From assembly GCF_048771995.1 (NCBI RefSeq), contig NC_133024.1, positions 2,237,001 to 2,301,000 of the forward strand: a stretch of 64,000 bases of DNA, in the 5' to 3' direction. The DNA is from Taeniopygia guttata. Lineage: Eukaryota > Chordata > Aves > Passeriformes > Estrildidae. The notes beneath the pieces were generated by a model that saw nothing but the letters and a program-made list of their open reading frames with translations, did not search any database and was not told the DNA's origin. The position numbers and the translations under genes were made by a program. This document shows positions 22,675-35,573 of this stretch, piece by piece. Position 1 is the first letter of the stretch. Each line of letters opens with the position of its first letter.

Positions 22675-24232
22675 GTAAGTGCTTCATATTACAGCATTAA
22701 AATTTCTTAGTCCACCATTTCTCTGATGATCAAAGACTCTTGGTCTGATGCTCACCTTCCAGGGGGGGAGGCAGTGAGGTCATTTTGAGGTGTAGTTTTA
22801 GGGCAGACAGACTCAAGCTTTCGGCCAGTTAAGAATTCAGAGATGCACATACAAATATAAAAAAGAAATCTGACATTTAGATGGAACTTAATACTTGGCT
22901 TTATGTTAATGCATGTGCTTGAGGAAATGAAAATACAAATTTGTATAATGTACCACTGTGCATGTGTATGTATGTGTTTATATGAAGAGCATGTTTAGAT
23001 AGAGCTCAGAAGGTTTCAAGTGACGACTTGAAATATTTACGGGAACTTCTTCCCTTACTGAAAGCAGCAGTTTCCAAATCCTTGGTCACTTTTTTCATCA
23101 TTAATGCAAAGGTCATGAAACTTCCTTCCCTTAGAACAAAACAGTTTTCTTAGTCTAGATTTCACACACCTGTGCTATGATCAGTTTTATCCTGGAAAGA
23201 GACACAGTGTATTATGATAGGAACAGCTTTGAAAGTTTTCCTTGCTGGATCTGTATGAAGTAAACTGTTTGCAAAAGATCTGGCAGATGCCAAAGTTCTG
23301 CTGGGAATTACAGGAGCACTGCAGAGCACCAAGAGCACCACCCTGTGCTCACACATAAATACACCACTGCTGCACCTCTCCTCCTACTACCCAAAGGAGG
23401 GGGTTAGACCATTTTTCTGGCTGGTTTAGCTCATTTAAAATTGACACTGTGATAACACAAGAGTCTGGAAGCAGGCTAACCATAGAGAGGTTTGTTGAGC
23501 TAGTTATCAAATGAGAGTATTACATATTCAGGGGTGCTTGCATTGCAAAGCTCCTCCAGCCCTGATTTTCAGAGATCTTAAGTAAATAGCACTGGATGCC
23601 TTCTTGAGGTAGCAGGGATTTAAAGCATATGGAATTATCCAGGATTATGATATTTCATACATACATATCAAGGTTTCTTCTTTAAATGAATGCAACTGTC
23701 AATAATTTCAGTAGGTCAGTATTGTCTGAAATTTTCCAATACAAACCAGAAGATTTGCATTAAACATTTAGAATGTAATGGATTATATATAGCAACTACA
23801 CAGCATATAAAGAGATGCAGAATTGCTGTAGGCACTTTACCAGCAATATCACTGTTCTACTAGTTTGGAAAAGGGAATTGGGAATACCAAAATTATGTCC
23901 TAGGAAGGACTGAAAAGTGGAAAATAAGTCAGTTTGGATTTTGCAAAAGTTACAGCATAAACATCTTGTGTGCCTTTGGTGCAATCATCTTCAGATCAGT
24001 AGATCTGCATAACTAAAATGAACATAAATCCATTACTTACCAGACAAATTTACTGGATTTATTTGGAACAATACTGCAACAGGCATTCTTGTCATGAAAG
24101 AAAGCATTTACATCATTGAGCTTCAGAAGAAGAAATTTTCATGAAGCTGTTTATTTACAGCATAGATACTGAGTAGTTATGATGGTTAACATATTTAAAA
24201 ATATTTAACTGGCTTTACCTTTCTATTTTCAG
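22675..24232 (+). other. ALCAM: ALCAM intron 15, within the 3'UTR
   Basis: This is a 1,558-nt intron starting GTAAGT and ending TTCTATTTTCAG. It has no recognised repeat. Confidence 0.87.
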
Positions 24233-25133
24233 AGAATACATATAGACCAATTGAAGCATGAACGTGGATTGTATTTAAACATATACAAAGAAGTGACAGC
24301 TATTCATGGTTCAAGTATTAAGCAGATCATACTACCAGGTTTTCAAAGGATTTTAGACACAATTATCTCAAGCTAAAAGAACCCCACAAACTAATTTTGG
24401 CGACAGCCATGATAATAGGTCACCATGTTGTGTTCTGTTTGAAATATTTTTTGTAAATGTCTGCACTGAAGATTTCTTTTTGTTTGCCTTTATGTAAATT
24501 TTTTACGTAGCTATTTTTATACACTGTAAGGCTTTGTTCTGGGAGTTGCTGTTAATCTGATGTATAGTGTAATGGTTTTATTTCAATTGTTTTTATGACA
24601 CCCTTTGAGCAGGTACATGTCTAAATCTGGTTGTAATCAGTGAAACCTCTGCTTTGTAGCAAGTACCTAGAGTGTAAGATTGTCTTAAAGGAAAATGTCA
24701 AACTCCTTTTTCATTCTTTGAAATCAAGGGTGACAGCTGTGACAAAGAATGAACTCAATTGTTAATGAAAGTAAACATTTAAAAAACCATGCAAAGCTAA
24801 ACTAGCTAGAAAGGGAATAAAGAGTTTCCCTGAAGAAGTCTGGGTATTGAGTAAGGAACACTATGATAAATTCCTAGACTACATACAGCTGGTGGGTAAA
24901 AAATCCTTTTCTTCTAGAGCAAGACATGCATTTTATTGATGGTTATCGGTCGTCTTTCATGCTAGCATTAGGATAAGGAACTGGAATTCTGGATTAATTT
25001 TGATTCCTTTATGTTATTCGCTGCCTTAAAGTACTGTACCTTTTCTTCTTTTCAGAGAGATACCAGTCAGAATTGGAAACTTTTTTAAAAAGTGGTCATA
25101 TCAAAGCTACATTTTTTTTCCCACAAAAATAGA

Positions 25134-25151
25134 ATATATATATATATATAT
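25134..25151. repeat. (TA)n microsatellite
   Basis: Nine TA dinucleotides (written AT in phase from 25134) inside the ALCAM 3'UTR, followed by a T run. Confidence 0.9.
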
Positions 25152-25541
25152 TTTTTGTGTGTTTTTGTTAACTATGCTACAGATATTGAATGCACCTTGA
25201 GATAATTTTAGTGTTTTTAACTGGTACCTAATTTATCAAACAGTACATATAATTGTAACAATGAAATGTCTATGTATCTTTAGTTACATTCAAGTTTGTA
25301 ACTTTATAAACATGTTTTTTGCTTGAGGGAATTTTTAGAATGGTACTTGATAAGAAAAGGTTTTAGGGTGAATGGCCAATAGAAAGTTGCACTTAAGGGA
25401 GATAAGTTTCATCTTATCTGGAAAGTTAGTTTCTGGAAGAAGGTAACAGGCAGCTCTGATGGAGAGGAACAGTAAGCAGAACATCAGGTTTCCATTTACA
25501 AATATCCAGGGAAAAAGTAAGTTTTTATAGACTGGTAGGCA

Positions 25542-25566
25542 AAAATAAATAAATAAATAAATAAAA
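25542..25566. repeat. (AAAT)n microsatellite
   Basis: About six AAAT units in the ALCAM 3'UTR. The overlapping AATAAA matches inside it are probably incidental. Confidence 0.9.
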
Positions 25567-25947
25567 GAAAAATATGGACGTTAGGAAATGTATTTTGCCA
25601 CTTTTGCATTATTTAGGGGGCAGAAAACACTGTTACTTGTAAATTTGTAAAATGTTAAATGTCTGGGCAGTAGTGACTGATGTCTTAATAAAAGCTTCCT
25701 GTAGTGCATTGGCATGGATTAAATACATAAGATGTCCTATAAACTCTATGCTGTATAAAATATTAGAGGGAAATCCTGTTATATGCCTCTAAACTTTAAT
25801 TTGTTACTGTTTTATTTGGCAAAAGGAAAAAGAAATTATAATCTTGGTCAATATTTAAACCAAAGTAAAATGGGGGAAAAACCAAAGTAATTTGTTTTGC
25901 ATGGCTCAGCCATTCTGTTATCTCTGTAAATATTGTGATTTTTTTCT

Positions 25948-25977
25948 TTTTAGAATTTTGTTAAAAAAATTCTAAAA
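25948..25977 (+). repeat. 12-bp perfect inverted repeat before poly(A) signal
   Basis: The left arm TTTTAGAATTTT (25948-25959) and right arm AAAATTCTAAAA (25966-25977) are separated by a 6-nt loop. In the transcript it would fold as a weak A/U hairpin. Confidence 0.85.
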
Positions 25978-26000
25978 TTTTTAAACACCTGTTTTTCCAA

Positions 26001-26006
26001 AATAAA
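26001..26006 (+). terminator. ALCAM: Probable distal ALCAM poly(A) signal
   Basis: AATAAA is followed after about 40 nt by a U/GU-rich stretch (CTTTTTCTTTTGGTG, about 26047-26061). A perfect 12-bp inverted repeat lies 24 nt upstream. Cleavage is expected near 26,020-26,030. Confidence 0.7.
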
Positions 26007-26608
26007 ACGTGAACACACAAAAAAGTTACTTTATATATAAATATATCTTTTTCTTTTGGTGCAAGAACACTGCCAAGCGATACACGTTTTTTAAAAGAAA
26101 AAAACAAATTCAGTGGGCATGACTCTGAACGGGAAAAGTTGTACCAGAGTCCTGTGAAGGAGTGTGCATCTACAGCCTCTCTTTGTTTATATCACTACAA
26201 ATAATTCTTAAACACAGAGAGGAATCTTCCAAAGATAGGGAAAACTCCAAAGGGAAAGCATAGGGAAGGGCTGAAAATCTTCATACCACTGTCAGGGGAA
26301 TATAGGGCAAACGAGAAGAAAAAGAAAGCCCTTCAACTTTCACAGCTACAGAAAAAAGGAATATAAACAACTCCTCGCCTTTTGGGATTCTGCTTGATCT
26401 CCTATGCACTTTAAATCGCCAGTCCGAGGAGCTGGGCTTTTCACTGCTCCAGCTCACTATAGGCAACTTTCAAGAACCAAGAGTGCAAAAGAATTAATGT
26501 TTCTATCCATGCCTAAACAACAATAAAACTGAAGTATGTCTTCACTGGCTTGTGTGAAATCTCAGTTTACAAGGACACGTGTGAGCCCGAGGGAAGGGCT
26601 TAGCCAGA

Positions 26609-26662
26609 GCTGCTGCTGCTGCTGCTGGTGCTGATGATGATGATGATGCTGCTGCTGCTGCC
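26609..26662. repeat. Compound CTG/GAT trinucleotide repeat
   Basis: A block of CTG units, then GGTGCT, then GAT units, then CTG units again. On the minus strand it reads as Ala/Ser runs in an open frame. It sits about 600 nt past the ALCAM poly(A) signal. Confidence 0.9.
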
Positions 26663-29048
26663 TGTGTTCCTGCAGATACACCCCTGTAGTCTGTTTGCCA
26701 GGAAGGATTATGGGGTGATATCTGTGGGTTTGTGGGGCTCCTCCTGACCCACACAGCTGGGGACTACAAGCACTTTCTCAGCACAAGCTGGCACACTAAA
26801 CCGTGCCAAAGCTCCTCGTGCAGCTCTCTGCTTGGGACCTGGACAAATAATTTCCCTAGCAGGGAATTTTGGGGGGGCACGTTCAAATCTGAGCGAGGAC
26901 ACCACAAGAGTTCAACCTCAGTTTACTACACACTTGAAACAAAAAAAAAAAAAAACAAATTCCTGCTCAGAAATGGTTTAAAAACATGAGAGGAGCCCAT
27001 CCTCTTGCATTACAGTCAGGAAATAATGTAATTAGGGGTGTCTGTTCATGGCTGTGCAGGAAACTGCCACTGAGCTAGGAACACACCAGGGGGTTTCACT
27101 GCATGCTGCAAAGGCAGCATCCTGCAGAAATATCAGTGGGCTTCCCAAGCAGCTCTGGGAGTCCTCTGAAGTGATAATTTCAAAGCTATAGCTGTGCTGC
27201 AGTGGATATGAGCTACAGAAATGTGATAATGGTGTGGCCACAAGGTGAGGCTTTCTGTAAAGAAAGGAAAAAAAAAATAATTGAGGTCAGCAGTGGAAAA
27301 GGAAAAGCATAAGGGACATTTTGTACTGGTTCTGTGTACTAGAGACCAGCCTCTGCTGGAGAGCTTTACTGCACCTACTGCTGCTCAGAGCCCAAGCAAG
27401 GGACAGTGCTGACCCAGCTGCTGGCCAGGGGAGCAAACCAGCCACACCTCATTGTCTGGGTATTTTCCAGGATTTGCCAGCATCAGCCCAGATGATTTAG
27501 GCAATATGTTACAGCTTTTTCTGGGCACAGTTTTCATCCTGTCGTGTTTTGGAAAAAATACACAAATAAGTAACTCTAAATTCTATATTGAGGTACTAAT
27601 GCGAGTTTTATCTATATTGGTACCAGTCCACAAAGACATACAAAGAATGAATAAATCTAAATTTTTGTTGTCTATTTTTTAGTGATAAATTTTGTCAGGG
27701 AACATCCGATATTCACCTAATATCCTCAGCTGCTGGCTGTTCCAGCGAAATCTGATTTACTTGTAGTACCACATGTAGCTGGACACCTTCCTGTTGACTT
27801 CATATTTAGACAGCCATTTGCCTGTAATTATCTCAGCTAAGATCCAGCAGTGACATACGAAATGAGATCATGACCTCCTGTGTCAACCACATCTGTGCAA
27901 ACGTTTTCTGGGTTTCCTTTTGACAAGAATGCATCTGCGTTCAGGTGTCTGTTTCCAATTATTGCCCAGTGCAGCATTTTCAGGCAGGTTTCTCCTCCAG
28001 GCAGAAGGAGCCAGAGGAGCACAGGAGGTACATAACTTCCAGTTATGTGCTTCTAACCCCTGAAGGGCTCCCAAATTCTTCTGGAAAAGGATAACATCCT
28101 CAGGCTGGCATAACCCAGTGCAGAGCAAGGCTCACTTCAGCCCTCCCTCTTGGTGGTCTGCCAGGGAAGGAGGGCATTGTAGGGAGTCAGCCAACCCCCC
28201 ACATACACCCCTTGCCTGTGTACACTTCATCTGTAATGCAGCTCACACATTCAGCAAAGATTTGCTGCATTTCAAGTTATTAGAGAATCAGAAACTAAGC
28301 CTATTACTTATTATCAAATTATGTCAAAGCCAATTTCTAAAATAAGACTTAACTCCATCCGCCCAGCCACCCAAGTCTTAAAATGTCTTGTAATTCATGC
28401 ATTTTTCTCATTTACATTCTAAATAGAGACATTTATTCTGTTAGTAGTGAGGCATTCACTTTGATGTAGTAATGAATTTCAGCTGGAAAAGGTAGAGCCT
28501 GACAAATTATTAGGGAATTTTGTTTCTTAGTGAGGAGACAGTAATGTACCTCTGTCATCACTCACCCTCCCCCTGTTTCCCCCCAGATGTTTTGCCTCTT
28601 CTCATGCTGCACCTGGTGTTACAGCCAAGGCCTCTGTCAGAGTCTGTTCCCTGTGCTGGTGCTCATTGCCACATCTCCTGCTCAGTACACATTGATTCCC
28701 TTTTCATTTGCAGGACACCCAGTAAAAAACAGCAATTTAACACAACTATAGACATGGACTAGACTGTGAAACAGGAAAAAAGATAGAAACATATCAGCAG
28801 ATATGTTTCCCTGGAATGCCAGCAGAAGTCTTAGGTTTAAGAATTTGATATTTTTTCCTATATTCAATCCATGTAGTTGTGATGCAAGGATTTATTGCAT
28901 GAGACCCAGCCCTTGATTTGAGAGAGGAAGGAACATCCTATTGCTCGAAAAAGTAACAAATGAAATCATATTTAAATATAGTGACCTCCATCCATTTAGT
29001 TTTTCTTGTAAAAAGGAATTCCTCTTTCAATACAAACCTATGTTCAAT

Positions 29049-29073
29049 TTCACTCAGATATAGTCTGAGTGAA
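29049..29073. repeat. 10-bp perfect inverted repeat
   Basis: TTCACTCAGA and TCTGAGTGAA are separated by TATAG, just before an AT-rich low-complexity tract. Confidence 0.8.
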
Positions 29074-31618
29074 TAATAGATATAATAATAATAGAATAAT
29101 TATAGAGGGATATAGAATATAGTAATGGAGCAATAATTATATAATAAGCTATATAATAAAGCTTATATCAAGAGACCAACAACAAACCCAGACTAATGCT
29201 TCCCTCAGATCAAACTCACATCATCCTAATCCATTCCCTCCCCTGCCTTTTGAGATTCTCACCAGAGGAGTTAAGTAACTGAATGGGCACATCTCTGATG
29301 TCAGTTTGGTTTCTCCAGGGTTAGAAAGCAGCTACAAATTCAGGTTGTTCTGTAAGTGTTCAATAATGCCTACACACCAGATCAAGAGTTTTCATTAATA
29401 TCTGCATCTGTCACTAGGAGAGCTATTCTAGCATGGACAACAGAATACATTTAAAAGGAAGAGCATATAATTGAATCTAAGTTCAGGAAATGAAATTAAT
29501 TAAAGACTCAAAGAAAACCCTCATAATAGACAAAATATCTTCACAAATTTGATTTCGTTCATGTTGATATAAAAGCTTTCTCTGGTTTTATTACTCCAGA
29601 TAAAGAAAGATAACACTCATTTCCATGAATTTAGGGAAGTAAACACACACAACAAACACAACTGGCCAAAGTGGGTGCACTTACTAAACAGAAAGAAACA
29701 GGATATGGAAATCAGCTCAGACAGACTTTCTGATGAAATAAAAGCTTGCAAGATTAGCAATGTGTGGAATACTCAGGTTTTTTGCCAAGTGTAGTATCTA
29801 TTCTAAGTGCAATGTCTTTCTTCCCCCACTCACTGTACTTGAAATAATCCACTGGGCACTGCAGTCCAGGTTTGCTTTTCTCTTCTGCACAGCACTGCAT
29901 CCCAGATTTTCCTAATCCAAACCACATCAGGAACAACAGTTGAAAAGCAGAGTTTTTCACAGAAATTTTTTACACACATTCGAGGCAGGGATAAGCAATA
30001 GAAGTTTGGCAACAAAAGTCATCAGTAGTCAGAAGCTTTTGAGAAAGTCGTATTTGTGGACCAATTCCTCTCACTCTGACTGAAAAATCAATTGCTGGTC
30101 CTTCAAAAAGGGGTGTGGGAGAAAAGGGAAGAGTGAAACTGCCAGCAAATAAGAGCATAACTCACTAAAAGCTACCTTAAGTGAAAGAAAATACTTTTCC
30201 AAGTGCAAATCTTCAAAAAGTAAAAAAGACAAATAAAGAATGTGAGGTGGGAATGTTGCTGTGGTCAGCAGCATCCTCCAAGGATGCAGCCCTTAGGGGC
30301 ACTGCTCCATCCTAATGCTTTCTCTGCTGCTGTCCCTCAAGCACTTATTCAAATGTGCTCTCTCCTCATTATGTGTATGTTTCTCTGCACTAACATGAGC
30401 CAAAAGGTGCTAACAGCTGTCACCAAGAAGGGATCTGGGGCTCACAGCAGGCAGAGCAATCCTTTCCAAAGCTCTAGCAGAAGGAGCCACCAAAACTTCC
30501 CATGTAGCTCCAGAGATGGAACAGCCGACAGTGCTGGGAAGAGATAAATCCAACAATTAAAAATCCATCTAATTCCAGTTGCAGCAGGATGGAAATGCTG
30601 AAAGGAACTTCAGTCATTGCAGAAGGCATGCAGGGATTTGGCATTAAGCAGGTTGCATTTGTTCAAGGAGGTTTAAGGAAGGTCTAAAGGCTGAAGCAGT
30701 AGTAGCTGCTAGAGCAGGACTGGCTGAAGCACTAATCCAGCTTCAGCATAGCAGCAGGTACCAAGAGAACTTTTTCAATATCTGCATTTCTTCAATCAGT
30801 ACAATTCAGCTCAGAGATGAGCTGGGAGGAAAGAAAAAATTTTTAAAAAAACTTCTGTGGAAATAATTAGACTGGACAGGATGAGCGTCTTCAACTCTAA
30901 GAGATAGGGTAATTAAACCCAAATAGCTCAGCTTCCTCAATATACATAGAACTGCCTTTATTATAATAATTCCACCTTCAGTGCAAAAACATTTGCATAA
31001 ATTTACATGAGGAAAAACATTCAACTGCATTTCGAGGTATTATTAACCAATAACCCTTTCAAATAGTGTTTCAATACACTCAGTTCTTTCATCCAACTAG
31101 ATCTTGATAGAAAACACAAGTGTAATAAGAAATCCAGCATAAAAATGCACTATTCAGCATTCCTAATAAATCCACCTGAAATAGGAGGCATGGCCATTTG
31201 TTGCTGGCTGGGCACAGGGCAGAGATATGGCCAAAGAGTGATCGTGGCTGTGGTAAACAGCAAAGTGACAGAATTTCTAAGGGGGAAAACAGCTTCTGCT
31301 TCCACCATCCTGAAAAGAATTTTGGTGTGAAGGTATCACAAATAGCACCCCAATTGTGTATTACTCATGCTCATCTACACAGAGAAAACTCTAAATTCTG
31401 GCTAATTCAGAAACTTGCACATCAGGATATAGGCAGCGAGAGAGGAGCTGTCAGGAACCAGGGAACTGAGAGGGAACAAATAATGAAATGATTCATAAGC
31501 CATTAAAGCTGACCCAAAATCATTAGAAAACAGTCAAAGGAAATTAAATCAGGAATGAGAATTTTCCCCAAAAGAAATTAATGTTTCACAGGAAGAAGAA
31601 GTAAAAGGCTACTCAGAG

Positions 31619-31642
31619 AAAAAAAAAAAAAAAAAAAAAAAA
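31619..31642. repeat. Poly(A) tract, 24 nt
   Basis: An uninterrupted A run with no recognisable retroposed body beside it. Confidence 0.9.
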
Positions 31643-34600
31643 GAACCAAACCATCCTGTCTGCAATGACAGCTCCTAAATACCCAGAGGGATTTGAAAAG
31701 GTGATTATAAAGTTCCAAACAAAAATGTGCCCAGCCCCCTGTTCCAAAACAGGAACCATAAGCTGAAATTAGATGAATCAAAAATATTTACATGGGCATT
31801 TGAGAGACCAGGACAATTTTGACCATGTAGGGACTAATGAGCTAAAAACAGGAATGAAAGAACTTTTACATGAAATATATCACCTTGAGGATTGCAGATT
31901 ACTTTGGAAAACAGTCTAAGTGCAAGAACAACCAGACTGGTGTTTAGTATGTTTATAAAACTTTATCATCACTTTGGGTTCCACAGAGATGCAGCCATCC
32001 AAGGTCCAGTTTCAAAAGAATCACATGCTGGGTTGTTGCTTCAGGGTCTGACTCTCCTCCTTTATATTGCAGGGACTGTAAATCTTACTTATTAATCAAC
32101 ATATTTGTAATAAATAATAGTTTAATTAACTAATAAACAAACTGTGCCAAATTTACATTATTTCGCTAACTATTACACACAGCTACAAAGCTACCATTTA
32201 TCAATGCTAAATCCTATTAATTACACACAACTACTGCTGAACTAGACATCACCTTCCTTCCCCACAGCATTTAACATTAAGGTGCAAGTTTATCCATCTT
32301 GCCTCTGCCTTCCCTCACACCAATCCTTTCCAAAGTAGGCAAGTAAGTTGTCCCAAAGGTTCCCTCTGGCATCCTGGTGGCCTTGGGCCAGCAGGACAGC
32401 TACACTAAGATCTCTAAAACTCATACTCTTACTGCTGGAAAATCTGCCCTCCTTTGTTTTTTACTTGATTTTTATCTTTCTTTCCATTTCTCCACTTCTG
32501 AAGCTAATTTTGTTCCTCTCATACCGCCTTTCCTCTAGCCATTCCCCTCCCAAATTAATGTTTCTGATTACTGCTTCTCCATTGGTCCCAGTGCTGCTAC
32601 ATCTGTACCCAAATTCAGCAGGTTCAAGAGCAGTAATGAAGCAATCTCAGCTTTATTCATGCAGTTCCCTAACTGAGGGGTGCCTGGCAAGACAAACTCC
32701 CTTACAGCTCCTGGTTATTTTTAGCTTACCTGCCCTCTACAACAAATCCCTCCATATGGGAGCCTTGATACCACTACCTGCATGCAGGTAAGGACAAGCA
32801 CTTCCCTGTCACCTGCATGAGCGTTGTGCATGTGCCAGCAGCTTGTCGCCGTGTTTCTGTTCACATCATCACCACCCTGCTCCCTCCCAGCTGATGGATT
32901 GCAGAGCCCTGCCCTTAGTGTGTCCTTCAGACAGTCTACAGCTTTCCTGCAGCCACATTAGAATCCAAGAGCTGGCATTCCAGCAGGACGTCTGCTCCCC
33001 CTCCTCCTACCCTTAGGTTAACTCAAAGTGGACAAAATCCATAGAGGTTATGCTGAAATGAATCGTTTGTGTAGTAGACAGAGGTAGCCTGGCTATAATG
33101 TAGAACAGAAATCTTTGTTTAAATCCACTGTGCTGAAGTTCAAAGATGCAGAAGAAACGCTGCTTTGTTCCCATCCCTTTGCCCCCCCAGATAAAGTTGA
33201 AGAGCATCATTAATGATGGTGGTGATGATGGCAGCAGAGCAAAGCAGTGCTGAAGGACAGCATCTAAAAAGTGTTCCCTGTGTCTGAAGGAACAAGTAGA
33301 AGCAAAGCTTGCTGCTCTGGCTGAGAGCAACGTGTCTGAGGCAGAGAGAGAAGCATCCTCCAAGGGAGCAATTGTCCTGCTCCTACATATCTGGGGCACA
33401 GATATGTATTTAGGCACAACATACACACCACGCTAAACTTTAATGGGGGTCTGACTGCAGACAGTTAACTTCATTAGCCACAAAGATCAAGCAATCACCG
33501 CAGACACCCTCAGATACCATTTTGATCCCTAATCATTCTTGACAGCAGGTGGAATTTTGTGTGTGGAATTAGGAGTCTGTCTTCCCTCACGTCAGAGATC
33601 ATTTCCTCCCAGCACAGTTCTCGGTGCCTGGAGAACACGGCAGCATTAATAGGTTTCATTTCCCCCTACTGATGCTGAACAGCCTATGATTAATCACACT
33701 GTCACTGGATCCTATCCTGATGAGAAAAGTAGGCTAAGCTTTATTTATATTTCTAAATGTTAGGCATTTACAATACGGTTTTAACAGTCGGGACCCTGAT
33801 TTTCTGTGACACCGGTTTGTATGACAAAACAGCAATGGTTTAGGATGTGAAGATCTGCTGGCTGTTTCTCAGAGCTGGCTGAAAGTAGCCAGGCTCAATG
33901 AAAAATTTACAATTACTTATTTTCTCCTTCTAAAATCTGTTCTCAGTAAGAACCCAAATGCCATTTGGGTGATTGGAATGGTAATTCCAGGTCACATCAC
34001 ATTGGCAGTTTCTCCACTGACAAGGTGTGGGTGACATGATCTCAATGCTTTCCAGTAAAAAGGGTCAATTGTCAGAATCGTTCTGAACTTCTCAGCGTTG
34101 AATTGGATTATTCTGGAATAAAGCCTTGTACAACAGTGAGTTGAGAGCCCCTCAGCAGGACATCTGCCCTTCCAACTGGTCACCTCAGGCAAATGACAGC
34201 AACCTACTGGTATTTTCCCAACATGCAAGTTTTACCTTATCCATTAAAGTCAGAGATTTCCCTACTCCCTTATAATTGTTTATTGTAACTATGTGATTTG
34301 TGAGCCTTCTGCCTGGCTGTTTACAAAGTCCCAGTGCATATCCTGTGATACTCAGCAGCTGCTCAAACCCTGTATCCTGCTCAGAACCTCAGGAGGAAGT
34401 CAGACACCAACTATAATTCTATTAGCAGTTCCTTATTGAAAGCAGAACGTCAGATTCAAGCTAATCTGTTCTGTTGACACAACAAGCTTCAAACTCCTGG
34501 CTTACTCTTTCCTAATCAGAAGCCTAATCAAATTTTACTTGTTAATATGACCTGATTATTAACTGGCCCAGAAAGGAAACATTTTTCTCCCCCAGTTAGT

Positions 34601-34979
34601 CAAGCCAGGACCCTCCTGGGCTCACTGCCTAAATCCAGACACTGGCAAGTGGTGGTACAGCCCTGCTGTCTTGTTTTGCTGGGCTGGGGTTTTGTCACCT
34701 CTGAAATAAAGGGTAAAACTGGCCATGAATGAGGGAAAATCCCAGCCAGCACCATGCTTGTGGAAAGGCAAGGGGACCTCCCTTGGCACTCTGAGCTACA
34801 CTGAGCATCTCCCACATCAGTCCCGATGCCTGATGGAGCTGCAAGCTTCCCTCCCAGGGCTCTGTCAGAAAGAAAGAGGGGTGTGCTGGATCTCAGCCTG
34901 CTCCTCCAACCACCCTCTGCCATGAGCCGAGCCTGTTGCTGCTTCCCCTGCCTCTGGCAGCTGTTCCCAGATGTGCTTC

Positions 34980-35573
34980 TGTCACTATATTGTAAATGCA
35001 GGTGAGCCCAATGGGAAGAAATTACAATGTCTGACTCAATTCAGAAGGATGAATTATTTCTTTATTAGAACTATGCTAAAATACATTAATACTGTATAAA
35101 AGGAGGATGCTAAAACTACTTTCTCTGACTCTAACACAACTCGTGACCCTCTCTGAGAGCCCAGCCCCAGGCGGGTTGGATTGACCACCAGCTCAAACAA
35201 TCCTCACCAGAATCCAACCCAGCACTCACTCCAGGTAAACAATTCTCCAAACACATTCCACATAGGAAAAACAAGGAGCAGAAATGGAAATTGTTTTCTC
35301 TTTCATTTCTCTCTGTGCACCTCTATGAAAAATCCTGAGAGGGAGAGAAATGTGCTTGCCACAATAGGACACATGAAAGCACGATGTGAGCTGCTGCTAT
35401 TGCAAAGGTGAAAAAGAGGAATTTTATTTTCTGGCTCCAGCATTTATACTTTTCCAAAGGTGACAGTGGATTGGAGGGTGAACGTGCCACCTCTCCAATG
35501 ACATTGGACAAACTACCAGTAAATCAAATTTCTCTGCCTCTATGGAGGAATGGTAAACAATAGGTTATTTACA
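34980..35573 (-). mobile_element. ERV-type LTR, minus orientation
   Basis: The block resembles an abundant passerine LTR family from memory, including the stretches around 35000-35080 and 35120-35340. On the minus strand it would begin TGTAAATAACC at 35573 and carry AATAAA (TTTATT at 35061-35066). It would end ATTTACA at 34997-34991, or a few bases further at a TGTCAC on the plus strand near 34980. The TGTAAAT/ATTTACA ends are matched terminal inverted repeats. No target-site duplication or internal coding region is visible, so it is probably solo. Confidence 0.55.

Larger units (their letters stand above)
24233..26025 (+). other. ALCAM: ALCAM exon 16: 3'UTR-only terminal exon
   Basis: An AT-rich terminal exon of about 1.8 kb, consistent with the long untranslated last exon of mammalian ALCAM. 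It includes a (TA)n run at 25134-25151 and an (AAAT)n run near 25542-25566. Possible earlier polyadenylation hexamers lie at 24816-24821 and 25687-25692. The most likely end follows AATAAA at 26001-26006. Confidence 0.82.
26030..34975. other. Intergenic DNA, ALCAM side
   Basis: About 9 kb with no convincing gene. It holds a compound trinucleotide repeat (26609-26662), an AT-rich low-complexity patch (about 29080-29165), a 10-bp inverted repeat (29049-29073), a 24-nt A run (31619-31642) and a pyrimidine-rich stretch (about 32400-32790) that opens a 147-codon frame. No CpG island or promoter-like region is seen. Confidence 0.7.

Noticed and set aside
26542..26754. Minus-strand frame with Ala and Ser runs
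   Set aside because: It is produced by the CTG/GAT trinucleotide array rather than by a gene.
31920..32100. Possible minus-strand LTR
   Set aside because: A TATA-like string and some resemblance to avian LTR leader sequence, but no clear poly(A) hexamer, ends or repeats. Too weak to annotate.
32348..32791. 147-codon plus-strand frame rich in Leu and Ser
   Set aside because: The composition follows from a pyrimidine-rich stretch. There is no domain, no start context and no neighbouring exons.
33013..33426. 137-codon minus-strand frame
   Set aside because: No recognisable protein features, and its Ser/Leu-rich composition is typical of non-coding frames.
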